Part shown: piece by piece, positions 44,101-47,187 of the stretch
How positions within the stretch are numbered: the first letter of the stretch is position 1
Layout: every line of letters begins with the position of its first letter
NCBI GenBank assembly: GCA_013397115.1
Contig: VWZW01002459.1
Span: forward strand, 108,013-172,012
Reading direction: 5' to 3'
DNA length: 64,000 nucleotides
Source of the DNA: Edolisoma coerulescens
Taxonomy: Eukaryota; Chordata; Aves; Passeriformes; Campephagidae
Notes under the pieces: model-generated
Database searches by the model: none
Told to the model about the DNA's origin: nothing
Seen by the model: the letters and a program-made list of their open reading frames with translations, nothing else
Made by a program: the position numbers and the translations under genes

Positions 44101-44634
44101 AAAACAACCAGAAGTAAAAAAAAAAGAAGAAATCTTGACATTTGCTGTGTTTGTTTCTGCTCTGCCAACTGCTGCCATTTGCTCAGCTTGGTCATGGTGG
44201 GATTTTCCCTGGCTGAGCAGAAGGATTATTTGGGATAAAGGCTGGGCAGCCGCATGGATCTTGCTCCGTGTGCTGGCCCTCGGTAGCTTGGGGTGAAATC
44301 CCTTCCCTGTGTAGTGCCTGGAGTGGGTTTCCCCACATCCCTGAGGTTCGGTAGGAATTTTTCTCCGAGGAATCACACACTGTGGGGTCTGGGTTCTGTC
44401 AGAGTGCCTCAGTTTCCCACCTGTGGATAGGGATAAAGTCACCTTCCTGCCCGCCTCACCCAGCTCTGTAAACCCCTGCCCATGACATGGAAAGCCCAGG
44501 TCAGGATGATCACAGTGCTGCTCACTGCTCCCTCTTAGGCTGGCCTAACCCTAACCCTAACCCTAACCCTAACCCTAACCCTAACCCTAACCCTAACCCT
44601 AAACCCTTTCCCTTGCAGGGTTTTCTGCTCCTAA
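7402..44634 (+). CDS. NOS1: NOS1, neuronal nitric oxide synthase (whole coding region, 28 coding exons)
   Basis: This enzyme makes nitric oxide and citrulline from L-arginine, NADPH and O2 as a calmodulin-activated homodimer. Joining the exons listed below gives 4308 nt, or 1435 residues plus stop, and every junction keeps frame. In order the protein shows a PDZ domain (17-99, GLGF 27-30), a beta-finger with ETTF at 108-111, and a VQVD dynein light chain motif (236-239). The oxygenase domain has zinc-binding C332/C337, heme-ligand C421, substrate-binding E598 and pterin-stacking W684. A calmodulin helix (about 731-752) leads to the FMN domain (766-773 phosphate loop) with an autoinhibitory loop holding S853. 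The reductase has RYYS at 1179-1182, GPGTGIAPF at 1254-1262, catalytic C1355 and D1399, and F1401. Numbering runs 6 ahead of rat throughout the catalytic part. The start has a good Kozak context (GCC before ATGG). The gene is intact. Confidence 0.97.
9193..9260. repeat. Four tandem copies of a 17 bp unit
   Basis: Unit TGTAATTTCGAGTTATC. Copies 1 and 2 are identical. Copies 3 and 4 carry CAAG and TTCTC variants, and copy 4 also has GTGA. It is a short local tandem repeat with no evident function. Confidence 0.9.
11046..11343 (+). mobile_element. CR1 LINE 3' end, sense orientation
   Basis: A truncated 3' end of the avian CR1 retroposon, recognised by the string of motifs running from the GGACAGGAC region through GGATCCCTGG to the CATCTTTAAGGTCCCTCCCA terminus. 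The normal CR1 terminal octamer repeats (ATTCTATG) are replaced by a tract of GATT tetramers at about 11316-11335. CR1 fragments of this kind are usually dead and 5'-truncated. Confidence 0.85.
12111..12362. repeat. 21 bp minisatellite, about 12 copies
   Basis: Units resemble CCCCCCAAATATATCCCATATT with drift. The 21 bp period is a multiple of three, which leaves long open frames on the minus strand with a seven-residue period. Those frames are a by-product of the period, not a gene. Confidence 0.9.
14041..14145 (-). mobile_element. CR1 LINE 3' end fragment, antisense
   Basis: Begins TCATGGAATG and continues with the reverse complement of the CR1 terminus (GGTTGGAAAAGACCTTAAAG, then TGCCATGGGC). 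It is truncated after about 105 bp. Confidence 0.8.
14243..14472. repeat. 230 bp direct repeat, copy 1 (intron 2)
   Basis: Matches 17924-18153 without gaps at a constant offset of 3681 bp. I see only two mismatches, both near the 3' end. The two copies flank NOS1 exon 3. Confidence 0.9.
17188..17314 (+). CDS. NOS1: NOS1 coding exon 3
   Basis: 127 nt completing W240 and encoding residues up to Q282, ending NNPYSEAEQ, which aligns with the mammalian NNPYSEKEQ. Acceptor TTTCAG at 17187, donor GTAAGA at 17315. The first half is poorly conserved. The DLWGKSNVPVVLNNPYSE block is strongly conserved and starts the oxygenase region. Skipping this exon would shift the frame. Confidence 0.95.
17924..18153. 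repeat. 230 bp direct repeat, copy 2 (intron 3)
   Basis: The nearly identical partner of 14243-14472. Its 3' edge abuts an antisense CR1 fragment at 18154, whereas the first copy runs on into unrelated sequence. This breakpoint is therefore at or next to the CR1. Confidence 0.9.
18154..18541 (-). mobile_element. CR1 LINE 3' fragment, antisense
   Basis: Reverse complement of the CR1 3' region. It shares long motifs with the sense copy at 23461-23946 (CCATCCAGCCTGGCCTTGGA, CCTCTGGACTCTCTCCAGCA). The extreme CR1 3' end, which would lie at the left, is missing. Confidence 0.85.
19540..20060. promoter_or_regulatory. CpG-rich island in NOS1 intron 3, candidate internal promoter
   Basis: By eye this carries tens of CpG in about 500 bp, far above the neighbouring intron, and no CR1 sequence. 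Human NOS1 has testis-type first exons in the equivalent intron, giving a product that lacks the PDZ part. Here the conserved methionines M338 and M342 in exon 5 could start such a product. This is composition plus analogy. No transcript start can be read from the sequence alone. Confidence 0.35.
20117..20153. repeat. CA dinucleotide microsatellite (interrupted)
   Basis: Two CA runs, about 20118-20136 and 20143-20152, separated by GACTCG. They lie directly after the CpG-rich island. Confidence 0.9.
20293..20465 (+). mobile_element. Diverged CR1 LINE 3' end, sense
   Basis: Shows the CR1 series TTAATCCCTGGAAGTGTCC ... GATCTTTCCCAACCTTAACG ... TGTGATTCCAAGATTCC at its terminus. It is more diverged than the copies at 11046 and 23461, which suggests an older insertion or another subfamily. 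Confidence 0.7.
22646..22783 (+). CDS. NOS1: NOS1 coding exon 4
   Basis: 138 nt, residues 283-328, phase 0 at both ends. Contains NGSPSKCPRFVKIKNWETG, the conserved N-terminal hook of the oxygenase domain. Acceptor TTCCAG at 22645, donor GTGAGT at 22784. Confidence 0.96.
23223..23368 (+). CDS. NOS1: NOS1 coding exon 5: zinc-binding cysteines
   Basis: 146 nt, residues 329-376 plus two bases of R377. Carries the CTEQIC motif (C332, C337) that binds the zinc at the dimer interface with its partner from the other subunit, and then FIDQYYSSIKR. Acceptor CCTCAG at 23222, donor GTGAGT at 23369. Confidence 0.97.
23461..23946 (+). mobile_element. CR1 LINE 3' end, sense, about 485 bp (intron 5)
   Basis: The longest CR1 copy in the window. 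It runs from CAGCACGGGACGGACCTGG to a classic terminus with two copies of ATTCCATG. It fills most of NOS1 intron 5, leaving about 250 bp before exon 6. Confidence 0.9.
24204..24366 (+). CDS. NOS1: NOS1 coding exon 6: heme-ligand cysteine
   Basis: 163 nt completing R377 and ending at Q431. The motif WRNAARCVGRIQW contains C421, the proximal thiolate ligand of the heme (rat C415). Acceptor TGCACAG at 24203, donor GTGAGC at 24367. Confidence 0.98.
24920..25079 (+). mobile_element. CR1 LINE 3' end, sense (intron 6)
   Basis: A short 3' end starting at GTGGCTGCCCCTGGATCCCT. It ends CCATTCCATGACTCCATGATTCC, interrupted in part, which is the usual CR1 terminal octamer array. The rest of intron 6 (24367-25428) shows nothing recognisable. 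Confidence 0.85.
25429..25520 (+). CDS. NOS1: NOS1 coding exon 7
   Basis: 92 nt, residues 432-461 plus two bases of R462 (VFDARDCTTAHGMFNYICNH...). Acceptor GTTGCAG at 25428, donor GTGAGC at 25521. Confidence 0.97.
25948..26089 (+). CDS. NOS1: NOS1 coding exon 8
   Basis: 142 nt, completes R462 and ends at E509. Contains ITIFPQRTDSKHDFRIWN and the conserved IRYAGYKQPDG of the heme domain. Acceptor CTCGCAG at 25947, donor GTACTC at 26090, a weaker donor than most in this gene. Confidence 0.97.
26545..26684 (+). CDS. NOS1: NOS1 coding exon 9
   Basis: 140 nt, residues 510-555 plus two bases of K556 (ICIQQGWKAPYGRFDILPLL). Human has KPPRGRFD where this reads KAPYGRFD. Acceptor CTGTAG at 26544, donor GTGAGT at 26685. 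Confidence 0.97.
27094..27268 (+). CDS. NOS1: NOS1 coding exon 10: arginine-binding glutamate
   Basis: 175 nt, completes K556 and ends at E614. Contains SGWYMGTEIGVRDYCDNSRY with E598, which binds the substrate guanidinium (rat E592). Acceptor CGGCAG at 27093, donor GTAATT at 27269. Confidence 0.98.
28024..28125 (+). CDS. NOS1: NOS1 coding exon 11
   Basis: 102 nt, residues 615-648 (QVAKKMNLDMRKTSSLWKDQ...). The first residue is Q where mammals have E, one base apart and right at the splice junction. Acceptor TTCCAG at 28023, donor GTGCCT at 28126 (weak). Confidence 0.96.
28791..28985 (+). CDS. NOS1: NOS1 coding exon 12: pterin-binding tryptophan
   Basis: 195 nt, residues 649-713, phase 0. 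Contains GGCPADWVWIVPPMSGS, with W684 stacking on tetrahydrobiopterin (rat W678), and HQEMLNYRLTPSFEYQ at the dimer interface. Acceptor CGACAG at 28790, donor GTGCTG at 28986. Confidence 0.98.
28986..30570 (+). other. NOS1: NOS1 intron 12 (1.6 kb) with minisatellite
   Basis: Donor GTGCTG, acceptor TCCTAG. More than a third is the minisatellite at 29279-29852. The remaining parts show no exon or known element. Confidence 0.9.
29279..29852. repeat. Minisatellite, about ten units, broken by a single N
   Basis: Units follow CCTGCAGGTTTGAGAGGAAG then GCTCCTGTATCCCTGCCC, alternating with shorter CTGTATCCCTGCC pieces. Most full units are about 45-47 bp. The core TTGAGAGGA or a variant occurs about ten times. 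One undetermined base at 29645 interrupts the pattern and looks like a contig join inside the repeat, so the copy number is unreliable. Confidence 0.9.
30571..30656 (+). CDS. NOS1: NOS1 coding exon 13: first half of the calmodulin-binding helix
   Basis: 86 nt, residues 714-741 plus two bases of K742. Ends KKRAIGFKKLA, the N-terminal half of the calmodulin helix. The split codon spells lysine where rat and human have glutamate. Acceptor TCCTAG at 30570, donor GTAAGC at 30657. Confidence 0.97.
30657..33220 (+). other. NOS1: NOS1 intron 13 (2.6 kb)
   Basis: Donor GTAAGC, acceptor TTCCCAG. I see no coding sequence and no recognised transposon. There are scattered short A-rich stretches at about 31700-31720 and 33110-33160. 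Confidence 0.85.
33221..33365 (+). CDS. NOS1: NOS1 coding exon 14: second half of calmodulin helix, FMN phosphate loop
   Basis: 145 nt, completes K742 and ends at K790. AVKFSAKLMGQ finishes the calmodulin helix. ILYATETGKSQ (766-773) is the loop that holds the FMN phosphate. Acceptor TTCCCAG at 33220, donor GTATTG at 33366. Confidence 0.98.
33705..33809 (+). CDS. NOS1: NOS1 coding exon 15
   Basis: 105 nt, residues 791-825, phase 0. Contains VVTSTFGNGDPPENGE, a flavodoxin-fold FMN-binding segment. Acceptor CCGCAG at 33704, donor GTAGGA at 33810. Confidence 0.98.
34169..34227 (+). CDS. NOS1: NOS1 coding exon 16
   Basis: 59 nt, residues 826-844 plus two bases of K845 (KFGCALMEMKNPNSNLEERK). 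It is the shortest internal exon. The mammalian muscle isoform nNOS-mu inserts 34 residues directly after this exon. Acceptor CTGTAG at 34168, donor GTAAGA at 34228. Confidence 0.97.
34789..34873. repeat. Diverged 85 bp direct repeat, copy 1
   Basis: Shares AATGAGCTTTGAGCATC, TGCACATCCC and GGCTGGGGAGGG in the same order and nearly the same spacing as 36086-36170. Identity by eye is about 80-85 percent. It may be an unclassified dispersed repeat. Confidence 0.7.
35429..35538 (-). mobile_element. CR1 LINE 3' fragment, antisense (intron 16)
   Basis: Reads CAGGGACACCTTCCACTATC, then CATCCAGGCTGGCCTTGGAC and GATCCAGGGGCAGCCACAGC, the reverse complement of the CR1 terminal region. Both ends are truncated. 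Confidence 0.8.
36086..36170. repeat. Diverged 85 bp direct repeat, copy 2
   Basis: Partner of 34789-34873, about 1.3 kb downstream in the same intron and orientation. Confidence 0.7.
36909..37025 (+). CDS. NOS1: NOS1 coding exon 17: autoinhibitory loop
   Basis: 117 nt, completes K845 and encodes 846-883 plus two bases of R884. YKVRFNSVSSYSD contains S853, matching the CaMKII-phosphorylated S847 of rat. The loop is present in calcium-dependent NOS types and absent from inducible NOS. Acceptor TCTGCAG at 36908, donor GTACAG at 37026. Confidence 0.98.
37212..37386 (+). CDS. NOS1: NOS1 coding exon 18
   Basis: 175 nt, completes R884 and ends at K942. FSVFGLGSRAYPHFCAF is an FMN-binding loop. 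GDELCGQEESFRTWAKKVFK ends the FMN domain. Acceptor TCCACAG at 37211, donor GTAACC at 37387. Confidence 0.98.
37731..37869 (+). CDS. NOS1: NOS1 coding exon 19
   Basis: 139 nt, residues 943-988 plus one base of G989 (AACDVFCVGDDVNIEKANNS... TYVAEAPELTQ). It is the hinge between the FMN and FAD domains. Acceptor GCTGCAG at 37730, donor GTACGG at 37870. Confidence 0.97.
38568..38646 (+). CDS. NOS1: NOS1 coding exon 20
   Basis: 79 nt, G989 to 1014 plus two bases of S1015 (LYSIHKKRVYAARLLTRQNL). It matches the mammalian VHKKRVSAARLLSRQNL segment. Acceptor CCTCAG at 38567, donor GTAGGA at 38647. Confidence 0.97.
39099..39292 (+). CDS. NOS1: NOS1 coding exon 21
   Basis: 194 nt, S1015 to 1079 plus one base of G1080. 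FLRLHTNGHQELQYLPGDHL leads into the FAD domain and the connecting helical part. Acceptor CTGCAG at 39098, donor GTAACC at 39293. Confidence 0.97.
39760..39929 (+). CDS. NOS1: NOS1 coding exon 22
   Basis: 170 nt, G1080 to K1136. FQAFKYYLDITTPPTPLLLQ lies in the connecting domain of the reductase. Acceptor TGGCAG at 39759, donor GTAAAG at 39930. Confidence 0.97.
40154..40364 (+). CDS. NOS1: NOS1 coding exon 23: FAD-binding RYYS
   Basis: 211 nt, residues 1137-1206 plus one base of D1207. RYYSISSSP (1179-1187) binds FAD, and S1182 belongs to the hydride-transfer triad (rat S1176). Acceptor TCCCAG at 40153, donor GTACCG at 40365. Confidence 0.98.
40634..40818. repeat. 42 bp minisatellite, four full units plus one 17 bp partial (intron 23)
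   Basis: Unit starts ACTGGTGTGTCCAAGCATGG and ends GGAGATGGACACAGC. Four units of exactly 42 bp and one 17 bp truncated unit account for the 185 bp. Substitutions are few, so the array is young. The 42 bp period keeps frame and produces spurious open frames. Confidence 0.92.
41153..41240 (+). CDS. NOS1: NOS1 coding exon 24
   Basis: 88 nt, D1207 to 1235 plus two bases of G1236 (GEGPIHHGVCSSWLNRI). GVCSSWL contacts the FAD pyrophosphate. Acceptor TCCCAG at 41152, donor GTGAGT at 41241. Confidence 0.97.
41516..41637 (+). CDS. NOS1: NOS1 coding exon 25: NADPH-binding glycine motif
   Basis: 122 nt, G1236 to K1276 plus one base of G1277. GPGTGIAPFRSFWQQR (from 1254) is the NADPH pyrophosphate-binding loop. 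Acceptor GTGCAG at 41515, donor GTGGGG at 41638. Confidence 0.98.
41812..41960 (+). CDS. NOS1: NOS1 coding exon 26
   Basis: 149 nt, G1277 to K1326. VLVFGCRQSRIDHIY and YTAYSREPDKPK bind the adenine ribose 2'-phosphate of NADPH. Acceptor CCCCAG at 41811, donor GTGGGC at 41961. Confidence 0.97.
42184..42309. repeat. Graded GGAAT / GGAAAA / GGAAAG microsatellite (intron 26)
   Basis: Five GGAAT units (42184-42208), then twelve GGAAAA (42209-42280), then four GGAAAG (42281-42304). After the GGAAT part it is a pure purine run on the + strand of about 100 nt. It lies about 290 bp before the exon 27 acceptor. Confidence 0.95.
42596..42790 (+). CDS. NOS1: NOS1 coding exon 27: reductase cysteine
   Basis: 195 nt, residues 1327-1391, phase 0. 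GGHIYVCGDVTMAGDV includes C1355 of the hydride-transfer triad (rat C1349). Acceptor CCTCAG at 42595, donor GTGAGT at 42791. Confidence 0.98.
43548..43666 (+). CDS. NOS1: NOS1 coding exon 28: C-terminal tail
   Basis: 119 nt, residues 1392-1430 plus two bases of E1431. Carries D1399 of the triad, F1401 that stacks on FAD (rat F1395), and RLRSES with S1418, the Akt-type site (rat S1412). The donor is GTGAGC at 43667. Without splicing, the frame meets TGA at 43668-43670, inside the donor itself. Confidence 0.96.
43716..43771 (+). repeat. G-run tandem repeat just downstream of the exon 28 donor
   Basis: Five copies of a 10 bp unit close to GGGAAAGGGT. It gives at least eight GGG runs on the sense strand. 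It could fold as a G-quadruplex in the nascent RNA, and intronic GGG runs near donors are known splicing enhancers. The effect here is inference. Confidence 0.85.
44544..44602. repeat. Interstitial telomeric repeat (CCCTAA)n, perfect, 59 bp
   Basis: Ten TAA cores spaced exactly 6 bp apart (44546 to 44600), with no mismatch to the vertebrate telomere repeat. The C-rich strand is the sense strand of NOS1. It ends 16 nt before the AG of the terminal NOS1 acceptor, and each unit reads CCTAAC, a good branch-point match. Confidence 0.98.
44619..44634 (+). CDS. NOS1: NOS1 terminal coding exon 29: last residues and stop
   Basis: Acceptor CCCTTGCAG at 44610-44618. The first G completes E1431, then V-F-C-S and TAA at 44632-44634. 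Mammals end EVFSS, so the tail agrees except Cys for Ser at the penultimate place. The split-codon phase matches exon 28 exactly. The start is firm. The 3'UTR continues downstream. Confidence 0.88.
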
Positions 44635-46113
44635 CTGGACCCTTCGCCCCCAGGGAATGCCAAACCAGTCCCAGCACCTGCTGCCCCCTCCAGCTGGAGG
44701 GCACTGGGTTTTGTATTTCACGGACACGGCGGCTCCTCCTTTTCCACGGGGAACTGCCCATGGAAAGTGCTCTGTCTCTCGTCCTGTTGTGTGTCCTGAT
44801 GATGATCATGATGACGATGATGACTTTTATTTCCTTTTCTTCCTCTTTCTCTTGCTCTTGTCCTGTGGCCGTTTCTTTTCACCTCCTTCCTTCCCATTCC
44901 CTGGATTTCCCCACTGGAGTTCGATGGCTTTATAACCTGCAGTGGCTCTTTTCAGAATTCCACATTTCCTCTCCTTCCCATGAGGGCATTGTGCAGCTGC
45001 ATGAAATCACCACCTTTGTGATCGTTTCTGGGTGTTTTTGGGGGCGAGCAGAGGCAGCAGGGGCTGGGCAATGCTGAGGTCTTGTTGTTTGTCCAGAGCT
45101 CGGGGTCATTCCTGCCAGGCTCCCTCTTTCCCCAGCTCGGGGCTCGGCTGAATCCTTGTGTTTTCATGGCTTTCCTTTGGATTTGGACAAACCTGGGCTC
45201 ATGCCCGAGGCTGGCTGGGGGCAGACGATGTGCAATGCCCTCATGCCCATGAGTTTTACCCATCCCCAAACAGCCTGGGCACAGCTGTGTGGGTTTTGTT
45301 CTGATTCACGTGTCACGATTTCTCCTAAACGGGCTCTGCGCTTTGTCTCCCTTCCCCTGCTCCCTTTCCCCGCTCCCTGTGAGCCTCTCCTTTTGCTCCA
45401 TCCCCGACTTTTGCTGGCGTGGAAGTTCTCCCACACGCTCTGAATGCACAGGCTGAGGAAAAGCTCCTGGCAGTGACTTCTCCAGAGGGTTTGACAGGGA
45501 ATATTCGATCTCCGAGGGCCTGGCTGCACCCAGAGCTCTGCACACCGGGATCCCTCTCCCAGCTGGGCCTGGAAAGCCACGAGGATGGGCCAGAAGCAGC
45601 TCCCAGCTGCCAGAGGCACCTCTTGGGAACAAAGGCAGCACTTGGAGGGGGATGGAGGCTCCAGGTCCTTGGCGAGGATGTGCCAACAGAGGACTCCCGA
45701 AATCCCAGAGCCATCAGCTCTTTGCGCACCTCATCAGCACCTCTGGAACAGCAAATCCCAGCCCCTTCCACATTTTAGGGGGCAGAAAGTGCCACCATGG
45801 AGCGACCTGCCTGCCAAGAGAGACACGTGTGGCATTTTGGGGGTGAGCCAGCCCCCTCTGTGCCCCCTCCAGCGGCACGAGCTGTCTCAGCCAGGACACC
45901 TCATGTGAGAAGGGAGGTGAGATCGGCTGCAAAGGTGCCGGGCTCTGACACGCTCACACCTCAGCCCTGCTGCAAAAACCTGGCCCCAAAAGGAATTCGT
46001 TAACACAGCCACGGGAAGGGTGGAGAAAACAGAAAGCCTCTATCGGAGAAAAGCTGCCTGAGAGGGAAAGCAAACGTGACCTTGTGTGTCCTTCCTCCCG
46101 CTGCACCCTGAAG

Positions 46114-46240
46114 AACCACAGAATATTCTGAGCTGGAAGGGACCCACAAGGATCAAGCCCAGCTCCCGAGGGAATGGCCCACCCAGGGATTGAACCTCGG
46201 CATTGTCAGCACCAGGCTCTGCCCAGCTGAGCTGATCCCA
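46114..46240 (-). mobile_element. tRNA-Ile-derived SINE with CR1-like tail (TguSINE1-like)
   Basis: Read on the minus strand, 46240 to about 46175 resembles tRNA-Ile: an A box-like AGCTCAGCTGGGCAGAGC, then GTGCTGACAATGCC, and a B box-like GGTTCAATCCC. After a linker it ends GATCCTTGTGGGTCCCTTCC, then an AGAATATTCTGTGGTTC-like terminus, a CR1-type tail. This structure is known from the passerine family TguSINE1. The family name is from memory and needs a database match. It is not a functional tRNA gene. Confidence 0.65.
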
Positions 46241-47132
46241 GGTTTGTCCTCCCTCTCTGCCAGCACAGGGACAGCAGGATGTGGCTGCAGCTCTTGCTGG
46301 GGGCAGGGGTGCAGGGTTGGCACCTTGAGGTGGCAGCTGCTGATCCTGCCCTCCTGCCCCGCCCTGCCCGGCTGTGCACGGATGCCTGGATGGAGCCAAG
46401 CACCTCAACTGGCACCTGGCAGGTTGGCCAGGAGCTTTCTCAGGGCTGAGATCACCTGCCCTGAGCTAAAGGCAGTGCGGAAAGAGCTGCAGGAGGTTTG
46501 CTGCTCTCCCAGCCCCTGGAACAAGCCCCACTGGCTCCCCCATCCCTGGCTGTGCTGTTATTCCCACCCTCAGCCAGGATCCCTCTCCGTGGGCTGTGAC
46601 ACCTTCTGCAACTTCGATTCCCGGAGTCCCTGAAGCATCTCCAGCCCAAAATCCAGGAGCAAAAGGGCTCCAGGCACGGGGGAAATTTGAGATCCAGGTC
46701 TGCTGAGCATCCAACACGGGATAAAACGAATAAATGCTGCCACAGTGTGGCCGGAGCTGAGCTCGCTGGGCTGGGACACACGGCCGGCTGGGTGGCACCG
46801 CCTGGGGACCTGGTGACCTGGAGGTGAAAGCAGGAGAGCACGGGGAAAAGGGCAGCCCAGCCCTGCAGGCTGTGCCCCAATCCCAGGCTGGGCAGTGGGA
46901 TGGGGGAGCTGGGGCCCTTGGGATGGGTGAGTTTGGGAGAGGTCCTGTCCGGGAGAAAACTCCCTGGCCCCAGAGCCGGGAACACGCAGCGAGCCTGGCC
47001 CTGACCCGCATGCTGTGCCTGCAGAAACAGAGCTAAAATCAGGAAAAAAACAGATTCATCCTCTTCGTTTGGGAATTTCTGGCTCTGGCTTTGTGCTCTG
47101 GTCCTCCTTTGGAAGAAGGGGCAATGCAGTCT

Positions 47133-47187
47133 GAGGAGGAGGAGGAGGAGGAGGAGGAGGAGGAGGAGAAGGAAGAGGAGGTGGTGG
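47133..47187. repeat. GGA trinucleotide repeat with degenerate end
   Basis: About eleven near-perfect GAG/GGA units, then AAGGAAGAGGAGGTGGTGG. It encodes poly-Glu in one frame, but no gene context supports translation. Confidence 0.9.

Larger units (their letters stand above)
43667..44618 (+). other. NOS1: NOS1 intron 28 (952 bp) with G-runs and a telomeric tract
   Basis: Donor GTGAGC, acceptor CTTGCAG. About 50 bp after the donor lies a GGG-run cluster (43716-43771). The 3' end consists of a perfect telomeric tract (44544-44602) and then a short pyrimidine tract. Nothing else was recognised between them. Confidence 0.85.

Noticed and set aside
44487..45077. Open frame of about 196 codons crossing the telomeric tract, with an Asn-Pro repeat
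   Set aside because: The Asn-Pro repeat is the CCCTAA tract read as protein. The frame crosses the NOS1 acceptor and terminal exon in a different phase and resembles no protein.
46175..46240. tRNA-Ile gene on the minus strand
   Set aside because: The A and B boxes are degenerate and the fold is broken. It is continuous with a CR1-type tail, so it is a SINE.
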